Source: Clonostachys chloroleuca (Eukaryota; Ascomycota; Sordariomycetes; Hypocreales; Bionectriaceae). Taken from it: a stretch of 64,000 nucleotides of DNA. The notes under the pieces were generated by a model. It saw only the letters and a program-made list of their open reading frames with translations, searched no databases and was not told where the DNA came from. The first letter of the stretch is position 1; every line of letters starts with the position of its first letter. Below are positions 22,727 to 34,306 of the stretch, piece after piece. The stretch covers positions 20,460,001 through 20,524,000 of the forward strand of contig JBANAY010000003.1 in assembly GCA_037952775.1 (NCBI GenBank). The letters are read 5' to 3'. The position numbers and the translations under genes were made by a program.

Positions 22727-22824
22727 GGTGAGATGGCCGAGTTGGTTATGGCGTCAGGTTAAGGCTACCTTAGCATTCATTCCTGGTGGAGCAATCCTCC
22801 TGGGTTCGAGTCCCAGTCTCATCA
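22727..22824 (+). tRNA. tRNA-Leu (AAG) with a 16-base intron
   Basis: The acceptor arms GGTGAGA and TCTCATC pair with discriminator A. The D stem is GCC/GGC, the anticodon stem TCAGG/CCTGG, the variable arm GGA/TCC and the T arm CTGGG-TTCGAGT-CCCAG. The anticodon loop reads TT-AAG-G, then an intron at 22765-22780, then T. Inside the precursor the anticodon AAGG can pair with CCTT of the intron, as eukaryotic tRNA splicing expects. The long variable arm is typical of class II tRNAs. Without the intron the mature body is 82 bases. Confidence 0.94.
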
Positions 22825-22826
22825 TC

Positions 22827-22830
22827 TTTT
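22827..22830 (+). terminator. RNA polymerase III terminator
   Basis: Four T residues start three bases after the tRNA 3' end. Confidence 0.7.
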
Positions 22831-23291
22831 ACTGTTCTTTTTTGGCAAAACGTAATTTTCCCCCCAGTTGTAAGGCTTTCTCTGTCGATGCATTAATTGA
22901 TATTATCAAGATTGATTCTCATGTTGTTTTTCTTCTTTCCTGTTCACTTGTCAGTTCTCGCTTCCACTGCTCCATAGGTGGAACGCTACTTGATGGTCAA
23001 GATGCCGACTCAACCGAGACCAGCCATAGAATGTCAAATCACAGCGCCACAGCCGTTCAGCTTCAATTAACTAACCAGAAAAGATGTGTTACTGAGGCGT
23101 AAGCTTCGCAGATGAATCCGATGAATGCGAGCAATCGGACGCTAGCCGAGATGGTGTCCACAAGCAATGCTCTTATAAACCTGAGCATGATGTTCTCATG
23201 CTGCATCAACCAGCTTTCAGAAGCTTGACTTGGCTTGCTATTAAATCTTGACTTCTTAATAACCATTCAATGATCTGAGCGACACATCGAT

Positions 23292-24640
23292 ATGGTTGTG
23301 AAAGACATCCTCATCCTCGGCGCAGGCCCGTGTGGTCTTGCAACAGCAATCGCTCTGTCTAGAGCTAACTCAGCACCATCCAGCAACGCCCAGCCACTCC
23401 GAATCACCCTCGTCGAGCTGCGTTCCAGCATACAGACAATCGGAGGCGCGGTGAATGTGACACCTCTAGCCATGCGCTACTTGAACTCTCTGGGCGCAGA
23501 GGGGAAGTTGCTTGACCACTCGATCTCTCTAGACCACGGTATCGATTATATCTCGCTGCGCACTGGTCAGCTATTGGGTAACTTCTGGGGCGGAATCGGG
23601 GCTCGACGAGTCTCCAGGTACGCTCTTGTGGAGGCTCTTCTTGCAGTCCTACAAAAGGAGCACTCAGAAGCGGTCGAGGTCCAATGGGGGAGACGCGTCA
23701 CTGAGATATGCGAAACAGCGGACAAGGTTGAGTTGAAGTTCCAGGACGACGGGCCCACATTGCAAGGCGATATCCTGCTTGGATGCGACGGGCTTCATTC
23801 GGCAGCGCGGCGGCTGTGGGTTGAACCAGAGCGCGAGAAGGTCTACAGTGGCCGCGTGGTTACCATGGGATGGAACTACGCCGATGGTGAAGGCGACTCA
23901 AATCTACCTCAGCCAATGACATTATCGACGGGTGAGCCAGCACTGGTCGACACTTCACTGTTCAGTGGTCCTTCGGGGGTAATCTTGGCTTCATATTATG
24001 AGTCAAGCAGGAGGAATGTTTATCTCAGCTGTGTAATGTCCATGGATGAACCGGAGACCGCTGACCAAAACGCATGGAAAATGCTGGGAGATGATAAAGA
24101 GACGATGAGAAATGAGATTTTGAAGCTTTACCAAGACACAAAGGTCAAGGGGCTGGATACAATGATTTCCAAATGCGAGAGTTGGGACTTGTTCCCCATT
24201 TATATCTTGCCCAAGGAGGGTCGTTGGCATGAGGGCCGCGTTCTTTTACTTGGAGACGCTGCGCATGCGGTAAGTCGAAACCTCGCTGCCATGAAGCAAA
24301 AAAGAAAGGAAGGAAGAAAACTAATTTTGTTAAGATGCCGCCACAAGGGGAGAGTACCGAATTTGCGATCGAGGACGGGTTGCTCATTGCAAAAGTGCTG
24401 GAAAGGCGTGCTTCTAGATCAGTTGACCAATTGTTTGCCGACTATGAGTCTATACGCAAACCCGTCATCACTAAGCACTACGAGCATGCCGTTTGGTCGA
24501 TGGACATGGGCTTCAAGAAAAGGGAAGGGATTGGCCTGGTCATTATGGAATGGGTGACATGGGTCTTTTTGCTATTTCGGCGATGGGGACAGAAAGCCCG
24601 ATATTCTGGGGATGTGAGAGAAACGATTTTGCCTGAATAG
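23292..24640 (+). CDS. FAD-dependent monooxygenase (aromatic hydroxylase type)
   Basis: Two exons, 23292-24269 and 24335-24640 (65-base intron, phase 0), give 427 residues, a usual size for this family. The protein opens with the Rossmann motif ILGAGPCGLATAIALS, followed by GGAVNVTPLAMRYL. The middle shows LLGCDGLHSAARR (the DG motif) and the splice rebuilds LLLGDAAHAMPPQGE, the FAD ribityl-binding motif. A hydrophobic segment near the C-terminus (IGLVIMEWVTWVFLLF) may anchor it to a membrane or pack on the core. It is the first of three plus-strand genes with a hydrolase and a zinc-cluster regulator, so a degradative pathway is a reasonable inference. The substrate is unknown. It is not a recent copy of the other FAD hydroxylase in the window; the two differ throughout. 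Confidence 0.92.
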
Positions 24641-25165
24641 CCAGCATAGTGTCATGACTAGAAAGATGAATTTTAATGCCTCTAGCGTAGAGACTTGAGA
24701 GAAATATATATTATATGCCGATGTTAGCCAACGACAAGCATCCATGTCCACTCCCGACTCGAAATCTAACGCTCCATGGAAGTCGGCGCGTTGGATATGA
24801 CCGATTGGGCAAATCGAGTCCTCGATTGACTCCATAGCTGGCACAGTTATCCAGCCTCCACTCAGCGGGTATCATCTAAAGGTTTAGGATTATTCTGGGT
24901 ATCGCCCCTCTCTTGCCGCCACTAACTCTGAGAGCTAGAAAGTTTTAGCATGTACTTCCTGATGACGCCTCGGGAGCAGGTGGATTGATGCTCTCAAGTC
25001 GTGACACGAGAGGTTTCTAGTGGAGAATGGAGTGCGGAATTGAAGTTGACCGGATCGTCCTGCCACGCGTCTAAGTCGGATATAAATTCATGGATGCGTC
25101 TTCTCAGGATGCCGTGTTCCCGGAAGTTTCCTCTACAGTTCTTTATTCCTTATACATCCTCAACA
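24641..25165. other. Intergenic region with promoter of the amidohydrolase
   Basis: A TATAAA sequence at 25081-25086 lies 80-85 bases before the amidohydrolase ATG. The hydrolase frame stays open upstream to 25001, but that part looks untranslated: it contains the TATA box and lacks family similarity. Confidence 0.55.
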
Positions 25166-26479
25166 ATGGATATTTCAAAGTTTATCAAACCTTGGATGCT
25201 TGGAAAGCACGAAAAGTTCATCTTTAAAAACGCAAAGATTGTTGATCCTACCAATGGCGGTGTGTCTGACGATGTAACTGTCGTTATTGATGGTGGCCTC
25301 ATCAGGTCCATTGTACCAGAGACATCATCCGAAAATACATTTCCGGATGTGAAACCCGACAATGTCCTGGATTTAAAGGGAAAATACATCTGTCCCGGCC
25401 TTATTGACTGTCATGTACACATCGCTGTTGTGCCCGGAGAAGCCAATCTAGCATCATACAGGGATATGACGGAGCAAAAAAGCCTGGTCCGCCAGCCAAG
25501 CGTTCTCAAATCCATGCTTCACCGGGGTTTCACCTCCGTTCGTGACTGTGGTGGTGCAAGCCTAGCCATGAAGGAGGCCGTGGAAGAAGGGATCCATCCA
25601 GGTCCTCGGCTCTTCATCGCTGGCCGCGCACTGTCCCAGACCGGCGGCCACGGCGACATGCGAAGCTCACATGACACTCAACCTTGCTGTGGAGGAGCTG
25701 TGTCGGGCATCAGTAGAATTGTCGACGGCGTGCCGGAATGCCTACGGTATGCACGAGACGAGATCAGGCAAGGTGCGGATTTCCTGAAAATCATGGGTGG
25801 CGGAGGAGTGGCCAGCCCTACCGACAAGATTGAGCACCTTCAGTTCTCTGATGAGGAGATCAGGGCTATTGTCACTGTAGCAAAGAATGCCGGCACCTAC
25901 GTGACAAGCCACTGCTACACCCCGGAGTCCATCCAGCAAGCCGTCCGACAGGGTGTACGGGGCATCGAGCACGGGAACTTGATCGACCTTGAGACTGCCA
26001 AATTGATGGCCGAGACGGGGACTTTCCTGACACCTACACTTGTCGTCCACGCCATCGCGCAGAGACTCAAGTTTCTCAGCCCGGAGAGTGACCGAAAAAA
26101 CACAGACGCCTTTCATAGAGGCCTGGGTGCACTGAAGATGGCGACGGATGCCGGTGTCACGGTCTGTTTTGGTACCGACCTCCTCGGTCCTCTTCACTTC
26201 GCCCAGAGCCAAGAGTTCTCGGTCAGAAGCCAAGTCCAGACCCCACTCCAGATCTTGCAAAGTGCCACAGTCAATGCAGCCAAGCTCCTAATGCAAAAGG
26301 ACAAGTTGGGCCAGGTGAAGGAAGGTTTCTTGGCTGATCTTTTGATCCTTGACAGCAATCCGCTCGAGGACATCACTGTGCTTGATCAGCCCGAGCAACA
26401 CCTGTTGGCTGTCATGAAAGATGGGAGAATGGTGATATCAGGGAGTGCCCTTGGGGTCCCGATTTCACAAAAACTCTAG
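25166..26479 (+). CDS. Metal-dependent amidohydrolase (imidazolonepropionase/ochratoxinase type)
   Basis: A single exon of 437 residues. The metal ligands of the amidohydrolase TIM barrel are all present: H83 and H85 in LIDCHVHIAV, the lysine K208 (probably carboxylated) in DFLKIMGGGG, H249 in TSHCYTPES, H269 in GIEHGN and D338 in CFGTDLLGP. The segments GFTSVRDCGGAS and GRALSQTGGHGD are typical of the subgroup that includes Xaa-Pro dipeptidases, imidazolonepropionase-like enzymes and fungal ochratoxinase. Members cleave amide or cyclic amide bonds. There is no signal peptide, so it should work inside the cell. Its neighbours are an FAD monooxygenase upstream and a zinc-cluster regulator downstream on the same strand, suggesting an inducible route that opens an amide and hydroxylates the product. 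Confidence 0.93.
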   Translation: MDISKFIKPWMLGKHEKFIFKNAKIVDPTNGGVSDDVTVVIDGGLIRSIVPETSSENTFPDVKPDNVLDLKGKYICPGLIDCHVHIAVVPGEANLASYRDMTEQKSLVRQPSVLKSMLHRGFTSVRDCGGASLAMKEAVEEGIHPGPRLFIAGRALSQTGGHGDMRSSHDTQPCCGGAVSGISRIVDGVPECLRYARDEIRQGADFLKIMGGGGVASPTDKIEHLQFSDEEIRAIVTVAKNAGTYVTSHCYTPESIQQAVRQGVRGIEHGNLIDLETAKLMAETGTFLTPTLVVHAIAQRLKFLSPESDRKNTDAFHRGLGALKMATDAGVTVCFGTDLLGPLHFAQSQEFSVRSQVQTPLQILQSATVNAAKLLMQKDKLGQVKEGFLADLLILDSNPLEDITVLDQPEQHLLAVMKDGRMVISGSALGVPISQKL

Positions 26480-27050
26480 CCCGGTCAATGAAGACGCATC
26501 CGAGACTGTAGACAGTTTGTATCGAAGGAGAAGAACGGTGTAGTTCTATGATACAGTTCTCCACAATCTACGTACCTGTTAGTTAATCTTCACTCCAATC
26601 TGTATTAGGAAATCCGTCACTTTCCATCCGAACTGGCCTTACGGAGACCCCTACCCGAGGTGCGTCCTTCTCCACAGCTGTTTGGTATCAAGAAATTGTG
26701 TTAGTTGTTTCACCAAGTGCACGGTATTCAATCATGTCCATTCCAAGCCCTACCGCTCCTCAGAATGCGGTTCAAATTAGGAGCAGCGCTGGCCTGATTC
26801 GAGTAAGACGCCAGACTAGAACCACAGATCGCCCTCGGTTCGCTGTTTGGTACCACCCGCTTATTCAGGAACCTTCCCATGGCAGTGGAGCAATAAACGT
26901 AGTGACTAATCCCTTTACGGGGTGACCTTCCGAGGTGCAGCATTCTCACCTTCAGGTCTGGCGTTTGAGCTACCCGTGTTGCTCCCTTTCAAACCCCCTC
27001 GCCAGACTCATCTATTCCGCGCGCGCGCCACGCCGCCGATCAAAGACAGC
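26480..27050. other. Intergenic region before the second Zn2Cys6 gene
   Basis: About 570 bases with no supported gene. A GC alternation (GCGCGCGC) lies about 30 bases before the regulator's ATG. Confidence 0.5.
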
Positions 27051-28788
27051 ATGGTGTATCCGGGAAGACTAAGTCGTGGCTGTTCCCGCTGCAAGCAGCG
27101 CAAACTAAAGGTACCTACCTACCTACTACCCCGTGCTTGAGCTGAGGATCTGCGGCTGAAAGCTTTCCCCTCATTAACTCGCCAATAGTGTGATGAAACT
27201 AAGCCCAGCTGCACGCGCTGCTTGAAGTACGGGAAGCCGTGTCCGGGGTATGAAAAGAACCTTGTGATTCGGCAGGAAGGCACAAAATTCCAAGTCCAGG
27301 ACCCGTCGTCGGGCGCCGTCGCAGTGCTTCCAAAACCCGGCAGGTCTCATCGAGGGTCCTCCTCCTCAGGGTCCTCTTCAGGGTCCTCAGGGTCCGGCTC
27401 TTATTCCCAGCACATAATAGACCCGAATGATTTCATATCTACATCGCTTGGCGTCATTCCATCATGGGACTCTGAGGCTTTGGGGTACTTCATGCACCAG
27501 TATGTACTCCCTGAAGCAAATGACTGTTCAGGGTACCTGCATTTCTTGCCCAAAACTTATCTTGAATCGCCTGAATCCTCCTCCATTCGGGTAGCAGTGA
27601 AGGCGTCAGCCTATCTGTCCCTGTATCGCTATTCCAAGACGAAGGAGCATGAGATCCAGGCTCATACTTGGCACCATCACGCAATACGAGGTCTCCTAGA
27701 GCAGCTCAGGTCAGGCCACGAAGCGACGAGCGAGGAGACCGTTGTAACCATGATTCTTCTCAGTATTTTTGACGTAGGTAGAGAGTATCTCGTTTACTTT
27801 AGCTGGCGCTCATGCGATGTAGGACATCGACGGCCGCGGGGGACACCAGAAAATCAACCCACATCTCAACGGACTAATACACATCCTCCAACGAAGCAAC
27901 CGCTCCCTCATCAACGCCCCATTCTTCAGCTGGGTGAGACAGCAGCTGGTGCGTATTGGTCCCGACCCGTAGCATGTGCATTAGCGTGCATACGGCTAAC
28001 ATGGCCGGCAGATAATCAAGTCGTTCACTGCAGATTACCACATAGTAGATCCCAGCTGGGTCACGCCGTCAGCCAATCCCAATCCACATTTGGACAACTT
28101 CAGAGTGGTTGCCGTGAGAGTCAACCAGTTCATGACCTCGGGGCGACAGTTATTAGCGAAACTCAAACAGGTCAACGATCCTGCTAACAAGGAGCCGCTC
28201 ATGTCGCCTGTTGAACTAAAGGCCCAGCTACTCGCAGTAATACAAGAGGCCACGTCCATCCAGCATGAAATTGACGAATGGATTTCCACGATCCCCCGAT
28301 CTGATAAGTGGGGAACCATGTGCAAAAATGGGAAACCCAGCGTTTACATCTTCTCGTCGAGATACCTCGGCTGTTACTGGATTAATGTGTTCACGACAGT
28401 AATCATCCTCCAGGGCAGTGTCATCGCCTGCTACGACATACTCCTCACGATGACCCGCTCTTCCGTCGACTTAAATCTAATCATGGCCAAGTCAAAATCC
28501 GGGAGCGAGGCGAAGACAATGTTAACACATATTCACAAGAGCATCCCATTCTCCATGGGTAACATAGACCAGGAGGGGACGAAGATCTTTCGGCCTGAGA
28601 GCAGATCGGCATACGGCTGTCTGCTGGTTTGGCCGCTGGGCGTGTTAGCAAGGTGCAGGCTCTCTGGCGACGTTGAAGTCAGGGATGCCAGGGCCGCACT
28701 TGAAGTAATATCCTCTACTATGGGAGTTGACCTGGCTCACTGGGTGCTCAACGAGTGGAGGTCTCCCCTCTATCCATTTATTCAGTAG
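27051..28788 (+). CDS. Zn2Cys6 transcription factor
   Basis: Four exons, 27051-27110, 27189-27773, 27823-27948 and 28012-28788, give 515 residues with matching phases. The zinc cluster spans the first splice: C11-x2-C14-x6-C21-x6-C28-x2-C31-x6-C38, with the first two cysteines in a 20-codon exon. A serine/glycine run (SSSGSSSGSSGSGS) follows at about residues 80-95. The rest matches the general pattern of fungal regulators with the PF11951-type domain (LGYFMHQYVLP near the start, repeated helices after), without a classic PF04082 signature. Intron 3 begins GTGCGT and has a CTAAC branch point. It sits directly after the FAD monooxygenase and the amidohydrolase, so it is the likely regulator of that group. 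Confidence 0.88.
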
Positions 28789-31080
28789 CGAAAATCTTCG
28801 ACATGATAATGAGAGAAACAAAGAAAGGACTTAATCAATTGCACGAATTCTCAATGTGAATGGTCAATTTGTTTTTATTCAGAGTTGTAACTCATCGATA
28901 TAGCTGATCGGAGCGACAGACAATTTTAGGTGCTGCCCAATCCGCCGTCCAATGGTTGAATTATCTGCCTCAACAACAACTTCGAACATATCCTCACTTT
29001 TCACCTGATCAAGAAATTCAAAGTACCCTATACCCCCGCGGCTCTATGTGATCTTCCAATGAGAGGCAACTTGATAAGCAGAGCATCGAGTGTCTTGGGC
29101 GAATCCGAACGCTCCGAAGCTAGCTCTGCTTATTCGCCGCACGTTGCCCTTGTTTCTTGCCAAGAATAACGAGACAAGCCTATCTACACTACAGGAGGAA
29201 CTCGAAGCAAATTAATGCCCGGAATCACCGGGATGTTGACCTCACTTTGCAAATGCGAAAGCGGTTTTTGAGGCAAGAGGAACGCATGAAATACGGCTCT
29301 TATCAGCAATTATGCCACTTCAAAAATGGCATTCCGCCTAACCGCTTTGAATCCATCTACGGATCAATGCCCTCTAATTTGTTGGTGGGCGATTGAGTAC
29401 TCATGAAACGCGACTTGGCTTTATGAACGCCAATCATTGTTTGATGAGGCTGACGACGACGATGGGCGGTGGTCCCACGTCATTGAGCACAGCCTCACTG
29501 AAACATGGTATTGTGCATTGCTGTGAGTGCTCGCCTCAAAAGCGCGCACGCAAAGTCAGAGTACGCATTTAGGTCGCTACCTAGTAATTGATAGTACCAA
29601 TTACTGAGTCTTATGCCCATCGACCTTTGGACTCCCATACGTTGGAGATTTTCATATATGCGACACCGCGACGAAGTAGCTCTCTAGGGTCTAGAACCAA
29701 TTGGGTTACGACTTTAGAATTCACTCCAACTCTCTGTGACGTAGGAGATATATGCAGCCCTATTACAAGTGCGAGTCAAGCTAAAGTGCCAACACCTACC
29801 ACAGTGACAAGCTAATAATCAATTACTAGCTCACAGTAGCCGACACAGCCATCTCAAGCTATGCACGGCCTAGCCGAAATTGTGTATCCCAGCTTCGAAA
29901 AGCTATTCCTAAATTCAATAGTCAATTCATAAGAAATTCGTTGTCTTGAAAGCAAACCCAATCACTGCCGTCTTCCCCTATTCGCTATAGGGTAGCTGCA
30001 GAGCATGGCTCTGATTGGCATTTTGATCTGACACGCAATTTGTCATCCCTCCACTCCTGTGATGGTCTTCATTTCAAAACCGACGGCTCCTGACTGATTC
30101 CCGGTACTAGAAGCAGGCCCGTACCCTAAAAGTTCTAGTGAGATAAGGGATCAGCCGGCAGGACGGCCAAGTCAGCCATGGCCGAAAAGGTCCATATGTG
30201 CCCAAGAATAGAGGGGCAGTGACTGCATTCTAGGAAGGAGGAGGGGGCTGAGCATTGGCTGCCAAGCACGAGGATGAGTCCTTTGGCACGGCACAAAGAG
30301 GCACAGGAATGGGGCCAGGTTGTCTTTCATTCCAGACCTTTGTCGGGGTCAATTCTGCTAGATGGCGAGCCCATCTTGGGGGTTTGGATCCTAGCACACG
30401 TGGCTCAGGCATCAATAAAATCGATTCCCCAGGACGGACTCAGTCATTCTCCAGGTCTTGTTGTCGCGTGCAGCCAATTTGCCTCGTGCATCAACGTCAA
30501 CAGGTGGGACTGAACCGCTGCGATCCTGCGCCGTGGCTCCGCTGCCCGTCCAAGCCCCTGCTCCTGCTCTGCGACACCACTTTGCTTCGAGCTCTCTCGT
30601 TGGCTGGGAGACATCCGGTGAAGCCTTGCATCAGTCGGTTTCGTTGTCTTTCTTACGCGGCCATAATACTGCTGAGAGCAGCGAGTGACTGACGAGTGCA
30701 TCGCCCTGTGTTCATACTCGACCCAACTCTTAGTAGTACGACTCTTCATAAGTAACAAACTGGACACCTTCCCGGGACATTACTAGAAGAAGATCTCAAT
30801 TGCCAATCGAGGGACGTGCTCACCTTTTCCAGCAATGCAACGCGTCGCGGAACCAAAATAGCGCCACCCCCTTGTCTTTTGGCTACTGTAGCCTTGCCTG
30901 TCTCGTCCCGTCGCAACATCACTCCACTCCTAATTTTAAAGGGGTCAGTCATTATAATCTCTCGTGGTCCTGCTTCTCCGTCCAGTCGGTTCCTCCGTCG
31001 TCATCGGTGTCTTGCTGGCCGACCAGTCGCTCCTTTACCTCAACTCCAACCGGTCTGCAGAGACCTGCAACTGCTGTACC
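28789..31080. other. Gene-poor region upstream of the wall-protein gene
   Basis: About 2.3 kb. Small overlapping ORFs around 30230-30770 lie on both strands and look like chance. The last 150 bases before the next gene are C- and T-rich, as expected for a strong fungal promoter and leader. Confidence 0.5.
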
Positions 31081-32529
31081 ATGGCTCGCTTTGCCAATAG
31101 CCTGCTGGTACTGGCTTTTGCCTTTCGTGAGTAGTCCTCCATCTGGATTCTCAGCCTTGTAGACCAAGATGGCAGCTCTCTGACCCATAATTATTTCCAA
31201 AATCTAGACTCTTTTGTCGCAGCAATCGACTGCAATGGAACCATCACAATCACAAGCCAGGATGACGCTAAGGACGTGCGGGAGAAATGCAAGGTGGTCG
31301 GGGGAGACTTGAAGTTTGCGTGGAATTTATCAGAGAGCATCGACCTCGACGGCCTGGAGGGGGTGAACGGGTCGGTCAAGCTGACGACTTGTGACGATAA
31401 ATGCGACGACATCACGATTCCCCCGCCCTTCAACATCAGCAGCCCCACGCTTAAACGCATCAATGGCAGCCTTTCGTTTTCATCATTTTACGGTCTCGAA
31501 AAACTTATTCTGCCTAATCTAAACAACGTCAACCAGAGCGTCTCCCTTTTGGACCTGGACAACGCTACACACATCGATCTGACTCGCCTGGCAACTGTCG
31601 GCGGCTTCGCCCTGGGAGCGAAGAGACTGGAGGAGCTGAAGCTGGATGGACTTCAGAACTTGACGGATAGCTCAACGGGGAACATCACGGTGTACGATGT
31701 TGGGACCATCCAATCAGTGAACGGGATATACGGGAATCCAATCGACGGCCTACAGCTCGGAGAAACAAACGTCACTCTCAACAGAAACTTAACCGGTAGT
31801 GTGAAGAACGTCACCTTCGGCTGGACCCGCGTCCATGATCTCTTGGTCGAGAGCGGGGCAGGAATATCAGTCACGCTCGGAGGACCCTCATCCGAGTCGG
31901 TTGAGATCGACTACCTCAAGCTGGGCAAGGGCGTCGTGGGGCTTGAGCGTGGATCGCAGATGAAGAACCTGACAGTGAAGAAGTTCCAGAGCGAGAGCAT
32001 GAACGTCACCAGCTTGAAGCTGGACTTTGACCAGGCGTCCGAAATTGCCATCATGGGCACTTCGCTTAATTCGGTCGAGATTCCTTCCGAGGCAGAGAAC
32101 TGGGAGAATCTGAACCTGACAATTTCAAATGTTCCATTGTTCGAATTCGGCTCGAAATCTGCCGACGGGAGCCAGGCATGGCACTGGCCCAAGGGGGACA
32201 TGTCAGCCCTGCGCCTCGTCGGCAACATGACGTCGGATTTCCTGTAAGTCGCCCATGACAGAATCTTGCGTGTTTAAACTAGAGAGTTCTCACTAACTTG
32301 CGTCCTTAGCACATCTTTTGTTCAGGGAAGCACACGAGTTGTGAAGACCTTCCACATTGACGACACGTCTGGCTCTGTCGACTGCTTAGCCCTCGACCAG
32401 ATCAAGGACAGGCTTCCCGAAACGTTTTTCTGTCAAGCGCGTAATGACAACGGAGCATCCATGCCCGCTATTCTTCGTCCTTTACACATCGGAGTATTTT
32501 TAAGCACGGTTATTGTACTAGCATTATAA
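31081..32529 (+). CDS. ecm33: GPI-anchored cell-wall protein of the Ecm33/Sps2 family
   Basis: Three exons, 31081-31126, 31208-32243 and 32310-32529, give 433 residues. The first exon encodes a signal peptide (MARFANSLLVLAFAF), and the mature part begins near IDCNGTITI. The body has repeated leucine-rich strands of the receptor-L type and many N-glycosylation sites (for example NGT, NLS, NGS, NIS, NQS, NAT, NLT, NVT). The C-terminus ends in a hydrophobic tail, HIGVFLSTVIVLAL, after a small-residue region, which is a GPI-anchor signal. Ecm33 proteins sit at the plasma membrane and wall and are needed for normal wall organisation. The serine-rich spacer seen before the anchor in many homologues is short here. 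The symbol is assigned by family; this could be a paralogue rather than the main orthologue. Confidence 0.88.
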
Positions 32530-33142
32530 GGAGTTCCCAGAGAATAATCCACTTACGGCCGCGAAGACGCCAAGTTTAATGATATTTTATACATACATAT
32601 GCAGCACAGCACATACATATTTACTTTATTACCTAGACCTCGGCATCGTTGCATCCCCCACCGTCTTGAATCAGTGACATGCCAACAAACTTCAACCCCG
32701 CTGAAAAATCAAACTCCGCCAACCTCTTGCGGCCTCCCAAGCGTCTCAGAATGACGGTCTCCGCGGCGCGCGGTCGGAAAAATAATAGGAAAGGGTATAA
32801 CCGGTGTGGATGATGGTGTGATTACCAACCTAAGTTGACCATTGAGGCCCGCTCGAATGTATTATGCTTTCGCCGTATTTTCGTTATCACCCTTTAACTC
32901 CGTAACCTCCGTCGACTTTGCATGAGGCTCTGAGCATTCCTCAACCCCAATGCATGAGAAGGTTTCAGTACGGTGCTAGTGTAGTAGACGGAATGATCGG
33001 TAGTTCCTCCGGAAAGTGATGATATATAAAGGCGGGATGGCCTCTCGAGCTGGTGTGAAGATTCATCCTATGCATATTCTGGCTCTTCTCAGCCTGTAGC
33101 ATTCAATAAACTCATCATCCATCGTCCACAACATTAAACATC
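32530..33142. other. Intergenic region with promoter of the aldo-keto reductase
   Basis: About 600 bases without a gene. It includes the 3' side of the wall-protein gene and the TATA box listed separately. Confidence 0.5.
33023..33030 (+). promoter_or_regulatory. TATA box of the aldo-keto reductase gene
   Basis: TATATAAA lies about 115 bases before the ATG, followed by a pyrimidine-rich stretch suited to transcription start. Confidence 0.6.
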
Positions 33143-34306
33143 ATGTCTTCCAGCCCAATCCTCCGTCAGGTTGGCCAGAACGGGCCTCGTATTCCTGCTG
33201 TTGGATTTGGTCTTATGGGCCTCAGCATCGCATATGGTCCTATTGGGTGCGTCCATTTGTCTACACACTGATACATATCTAGTCTAACGTCTGATGTATT
33301 TAGAACCGACGAGGAGCGCCTCAAAGTCCTAGACCGAGCGTGGGAGCTTGGCTGCACAAACTGGGATACTTCTAACGCATATGGCGATAGCGAGGTGCTT
33401 GTTGGAAAGTGGTTCAAGCTCCACCCGGAGCGTCGCAAGGACATCTTCCTCGCTACCAAGTTTGGAATCACTGTGGATAGTTCTGGAATCAAATTAGACT
33501 CCTCTCCGGAGCATTGCAAGGCATGCATAGAGAAAAGTCTCGAGCGTCTCGGTGTTGAGTACGTCGACCTGTATTACCTGCATCGGGTCAACACGGAGGT
33601 GCCCATCGAGAAAACGGTCAAGGCAATGAGTGAGCTTGTGAAGTAAGCTGACAACTTCCCCAACTGAACTTGAGCACGCGAAAGAGGCCTCCGAGGGCAT
33701 ACTTGCTAACCTAGTTTCTGCCGTAGAGAGGGGAAAGTCAAGTTGCTGGGTCTGTCCGAGATCTCGTCGTCAACTCTTCGACGAGCCCATGCTATCCACC
33801 CTATTGCAGCCGTCCAGGTTGAATACAGCCCCTGGACACTTGATATCGAGGGCCCTAGCGGCACATATCTCCTCAATACCTGCAAGGAGCTGGGTGTATC
33901 CATATTCGCCTACTCTCCCCTGGGAAGGGGCATCATGACAGGCCGCGTCCGATCCGCAGCTGACTTTGGCCCCGACGACTTCCGCAGCCGCTTGGAGCGG
34001 TTCCAGGGCGAGAACTTCCAGAAGAACCTGGACCTCGTCGACAAGTTTGGAGAACTTGCCAAGAGCAAGGGATACGCGGCGAGCCAGATGGCATTGGCGT
34101 GGCTGACGGCGCAGAGTGACCTTGTCTTTGTCATCCCGGGAACGAAGAGCATCAAGTATTTAGAGGAGAACTGGGGTGCGGCTGGCGTAAAGCTAACGGA
34201 GACGGAAGAACGAGATGTCCGCAAATTCGTGGAGGACGCCGACTTGAGTGGTCACCGGGGCGCACTTTTGGGTCATTACCTCGATACTGCGCCTCTCAAT
34301 GAATAG
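33143..34306 (+). CDS. Aldo-keto reductase
   Basis: Three exons, 33143-33246, 33304-33642 and 33727-34306, give 340 residues, the normal size. The catalytic tetrad is present: D56 and Y61 in [13 protein letters not shown]87 in LATKFG and H128 in DLYYLHRV. The NADPH site is marked by [15 protein letters not shown] and [17 protein letters not shown]. The sequence is closest in style to the yeast/bacterial YakC-type or pyridoxal reductase-like group (AKR8/13). Such enzymes reduce aldehydes and ketones in the cytosol. There is no obvious pathway partner; the flanking wall protein and membrane protein look unrelated. Confidence 0.94.

Noticed and set aside
22727..22824. Anticodon TAA for the tRNA
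   Set aside because: Reading GTTAAGG as the loop destroys the anticodon stem. The TCAGG/CCTGG stem with a 16-base intron gives AAG.
22725..23102. 125-codon ORF overlapping the tRNA
   Set aside because: It begins inside the tRNA-Leu gene and has no protein motif.
25001..25165. Upstream extension of the amidohydrolase frame
   Set aside because: It contains the TATA box and lacks similarity to the family; the ATG at 25166 starts the normal fold.
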